From Rhodoferax sp. (GTDB lineage Bacteria > Pseudomonadota > Gammaproteobacteria > Burkholderiales > Burkholderiaceae_C): DNA of 14,036 nt. The stretch is from assembly GCA_028292305.1 (NCBI GenBank), contig JAQGMQ010000721.1, positions 1 to 14,036 on the forward strand, read 5' to 3'. Under the pieces are notes generated by a model. That model searched no databases, was not told where the DNA came from, and was given only the letters and a program-made list of their open reading frames with translations. The position numbers were made by a program, and so were the translations under genes. Position 1 is the first letter of the stretch. Each line of letters opens with the position of its first letter. This document shows positions 13,501 through 14,036 of the stretch, piece by piece.

Positions 13501-14036
13501 CGCCACGAGCGCCGCCGCGCCGGCCCTGCCGCCCCCCGGCACGGCCGCATTGCCGCCGATGCAGGCCTACCTGCCCACCCGCGTGGCCCTGCGCGCCAAG
13601 GAGTTCACCACCGGCGGGCGCACGCTGCACAACGTGGTGGTGGGTGCCACGCAGCAGGACACGGCCTGGAAGGCGAATGTCGACGCCACCGAGCTCAACG
13701 GTTATGCCGAATACCACCCGGCCGGCGGCAACGGCCCGGGCCGCGTGTTTGCGCGCCTGACCCGGCTGACCATTGCGCCCAGCGCCACCACGGCCGTCGA
13801 CACGCTGCTGGACGCGCCGCCCGAGAGCGTGCCGGCCCTGGACATCGTGGTCGACGACTTCGACCTCAAGGGCTACAAGCTGGGCAAGGTCGAAATGGAA
13901 GCCGTGAACCGCGGCGGCAGCGTGGTGCAGCGCGACGGCGCCCGCGAATGGCGGCTGAACCGGCTCAGCGTGACCAACCCGCAGGCCAGCTTCACCGCGT
14001 CGGGCAAATGGTCCTCCATGAACAACCAGGCCGGCG
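10544..14036 (+). CDS. yhdP: YhdP family AsmA-like envelope protein (3' end outside window)
   Basis: The frame opens with ATG at 10544 and stays open to the right edge, giving 1,164 residues; the family usually runs to about 1,250-1,400, so the C-terminal AsmA-like end is missing. A basic N terminus is followed by one membrane segment (about residues 21-45, WCLGLTAAAWLVFAIAWGAL), then a long periplasmic beta-rich body with family-typical stretches such as DLVWQSDGDKFSLKVNGLKF near 490-510 and NVTLDVLNVDAWEDL near 955-970. YhdP, TamB and YdbH in E. coli are inner-membrane-anchored proteins that support phospholipid transport to the outer membrane; this protein probably does the same. Two Pro/Ala/Thr-rich linkers (about residues 430-440 and 978-1005) look like spacers. 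No strong ribosome site precedes the ATG; an ATG ten bases earlier stops after five codons. Confidence 0.93.
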   Translation, partial: MTESKPQPSRLLKLAARAAPWCLGLTAAAWLVFAIAWGALHGWIVPRIGEFRPQLEAKVGQALGVPVRIGAISAQSTGLIPSFELRDVSLLDAEGLTALLLPRVVAALSPASLWKRGFEQLLIDQPVVDIRRRADGKILIAGLDVTHAAPGDASATADWLFAQTEVVIRNGTLRWTDEQRAAPPLELAGVDLVLRNRGRRHAMRLDATPPAGWGERFSIRGLLRQPLLTTHHGRWQDWDGPAYADFPRVDVSQLREYLDLGAEVAQGVGAVRVWADVGQGQLLAATADVALADVRATLAPKLEPLALASLQGRVGGRRMANGFEFSTEGLAFTTADGLRWPGGNVFLSVLEGEGRVPGQGQFRADRLDLATLAQIANRLPLADATHAALGTYAPKGLIESIEASWQGRMEAPASFKAKGRVSQLEIAGSPAPTHTTPTPPTGRPGLRGATVEFDMTQAGGKASLAITQGSLSFPGVFEEPEVPLDSLSTDLVWQSDGDKFSLKVNGLKFANADAEGVAQASWRTSDPGKAGSRSRFPGLLDLSGNLSRANGTRVHRYLPLELGDDVRHYVRDGVIAGGANSVKFKVKGDLHDFPFADAKLGEFNIAASVQNATYAFIPRSIQPADALPWPPLSQLSGDLVFDRVSMRVKGASGKLGGAAALPGLPVMPALPVSRAEAEIPNLAHSVVNVSADARGPLTDMLATVRGSPINALTGGALAQANASGTADLKLQLSLPIAHIDKSKVQGSVTLAGNDITLAPDTPLLGRARGVVGFSETGFSIAGGQAKVLGGDVKFEGGVQPPATPGAEPAMLFRGQGTITAEGLRQARELEGLARLAEHSSGGTAYNAVLAFRRGVPELTLTSSLQGLALNLPPPLTKTAESTLPLRIERSLTPASAANPKAPLQDQLALEIGRVVSVAYTRDISTAVPRVLRGAIGVGLQTGETAAPPAEGVLANVTLDVLNVDAWEDLLSPDKSAAAIGPAPTTSATSAAAPALPPPGTAALPPMQAYLPTRVALRAKEFTTGGRTLHNVVVGATQQDTAWKANVDATELNGYAEYHPAGGNGPGRVFARLTRLTIAPSATTAVDTLLDAPPESVPALDIVVDDFDLKGYKLGKVEMEAVNRGGSVVQRDGAREWRLNRLSVTNPQASFTASGKWSSMNNQAG

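Noticed and set aside
10553..13717. 1054-codon open frame on the minus strand opposite yhdP
   Set aside because: Low-complexity Gly/Ala/Arg/Gln/His sequence without family features. The plus-strand frame from 10544 has a membrane anchor and YhdP-type sequence throughout.

Overview
The window is GC-rich (roughly two-thirds G+C by eye) and looks like the chromosome of a betaproteobacterium, probably Comamonadaceae/Burkholderiales. The basis is the style of the GlnE and YhdP proteins, the divergent glnE/yhdP pair, and strong C/G third-position bias. This placement is inference; no rRNA or other marker is present.

Region 1 (27-5361, minus strand) is one tightly packed operon, read right to left: a Sll0783/MSMEG_0572-type protein (nitB), a Nit6803-type nitrilase (nitC), an MSMEG_0568-type radical SAM enzyme (nitD), a GNAT acetyltransferase (nitE), an AIR-synthase-like protein (nitF) and an MSMEG_0565-type glycosyltransferase. 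This is the conserved but biochemically unresolved Nit1C cluster. Related clusters have been linked to nitrogen-starvation response and, in Pseudomonas fluorescens NCIMB 11764, to growth on cyanide as nitrogen source. Four of the five junctions overlap or nearly touch (TAATG, 10-base gap, ATGA, 8-base overlap), and nitC/nitD overlap by 74 bases, so translation is probably coupled. The flavoprotein (nitH) and the small nitG protein that usually complete the cluster are not in the window; they may lie beyond the left edge.

Region 2 (5362-5734) is a divergent control region. It holds four near-identical copies of ATGCGATCA(A/G) and three degenerate ones, all in one orientation, a sigma-54-like promoter facing nitB, and two T7 tracts. 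Divergent from nitB (5735-7126, plus strand) is a complete MocR/GntR-aminotransferase regulator. MocR proteins typically bind direct repeats, so the best inference is that it controls both itself and the Nit1C operon. Other Nit1C clusters carry a sigma-54-type activator (NitA); none is seen here.

Region 3 (7127-7686) is gene-free and lies between two convergent genes. It holds an inverted pair of REP-like palindromes, two diverged copies of a dispersed repeat in opposite orientation, and further hairpins. It probably acts as a bidirectional terminator and marks the boundary between the accessory cluster and core genes.

Region 4 (7687-14036) is core chromosome: glnE (minus), the bifunctional glutamine-synthetase adenylyltransferase/adenylyl-removing enzyme, and divergent from it yhdP (plus), a large AsmA-like envelope protein cut by the right edge.
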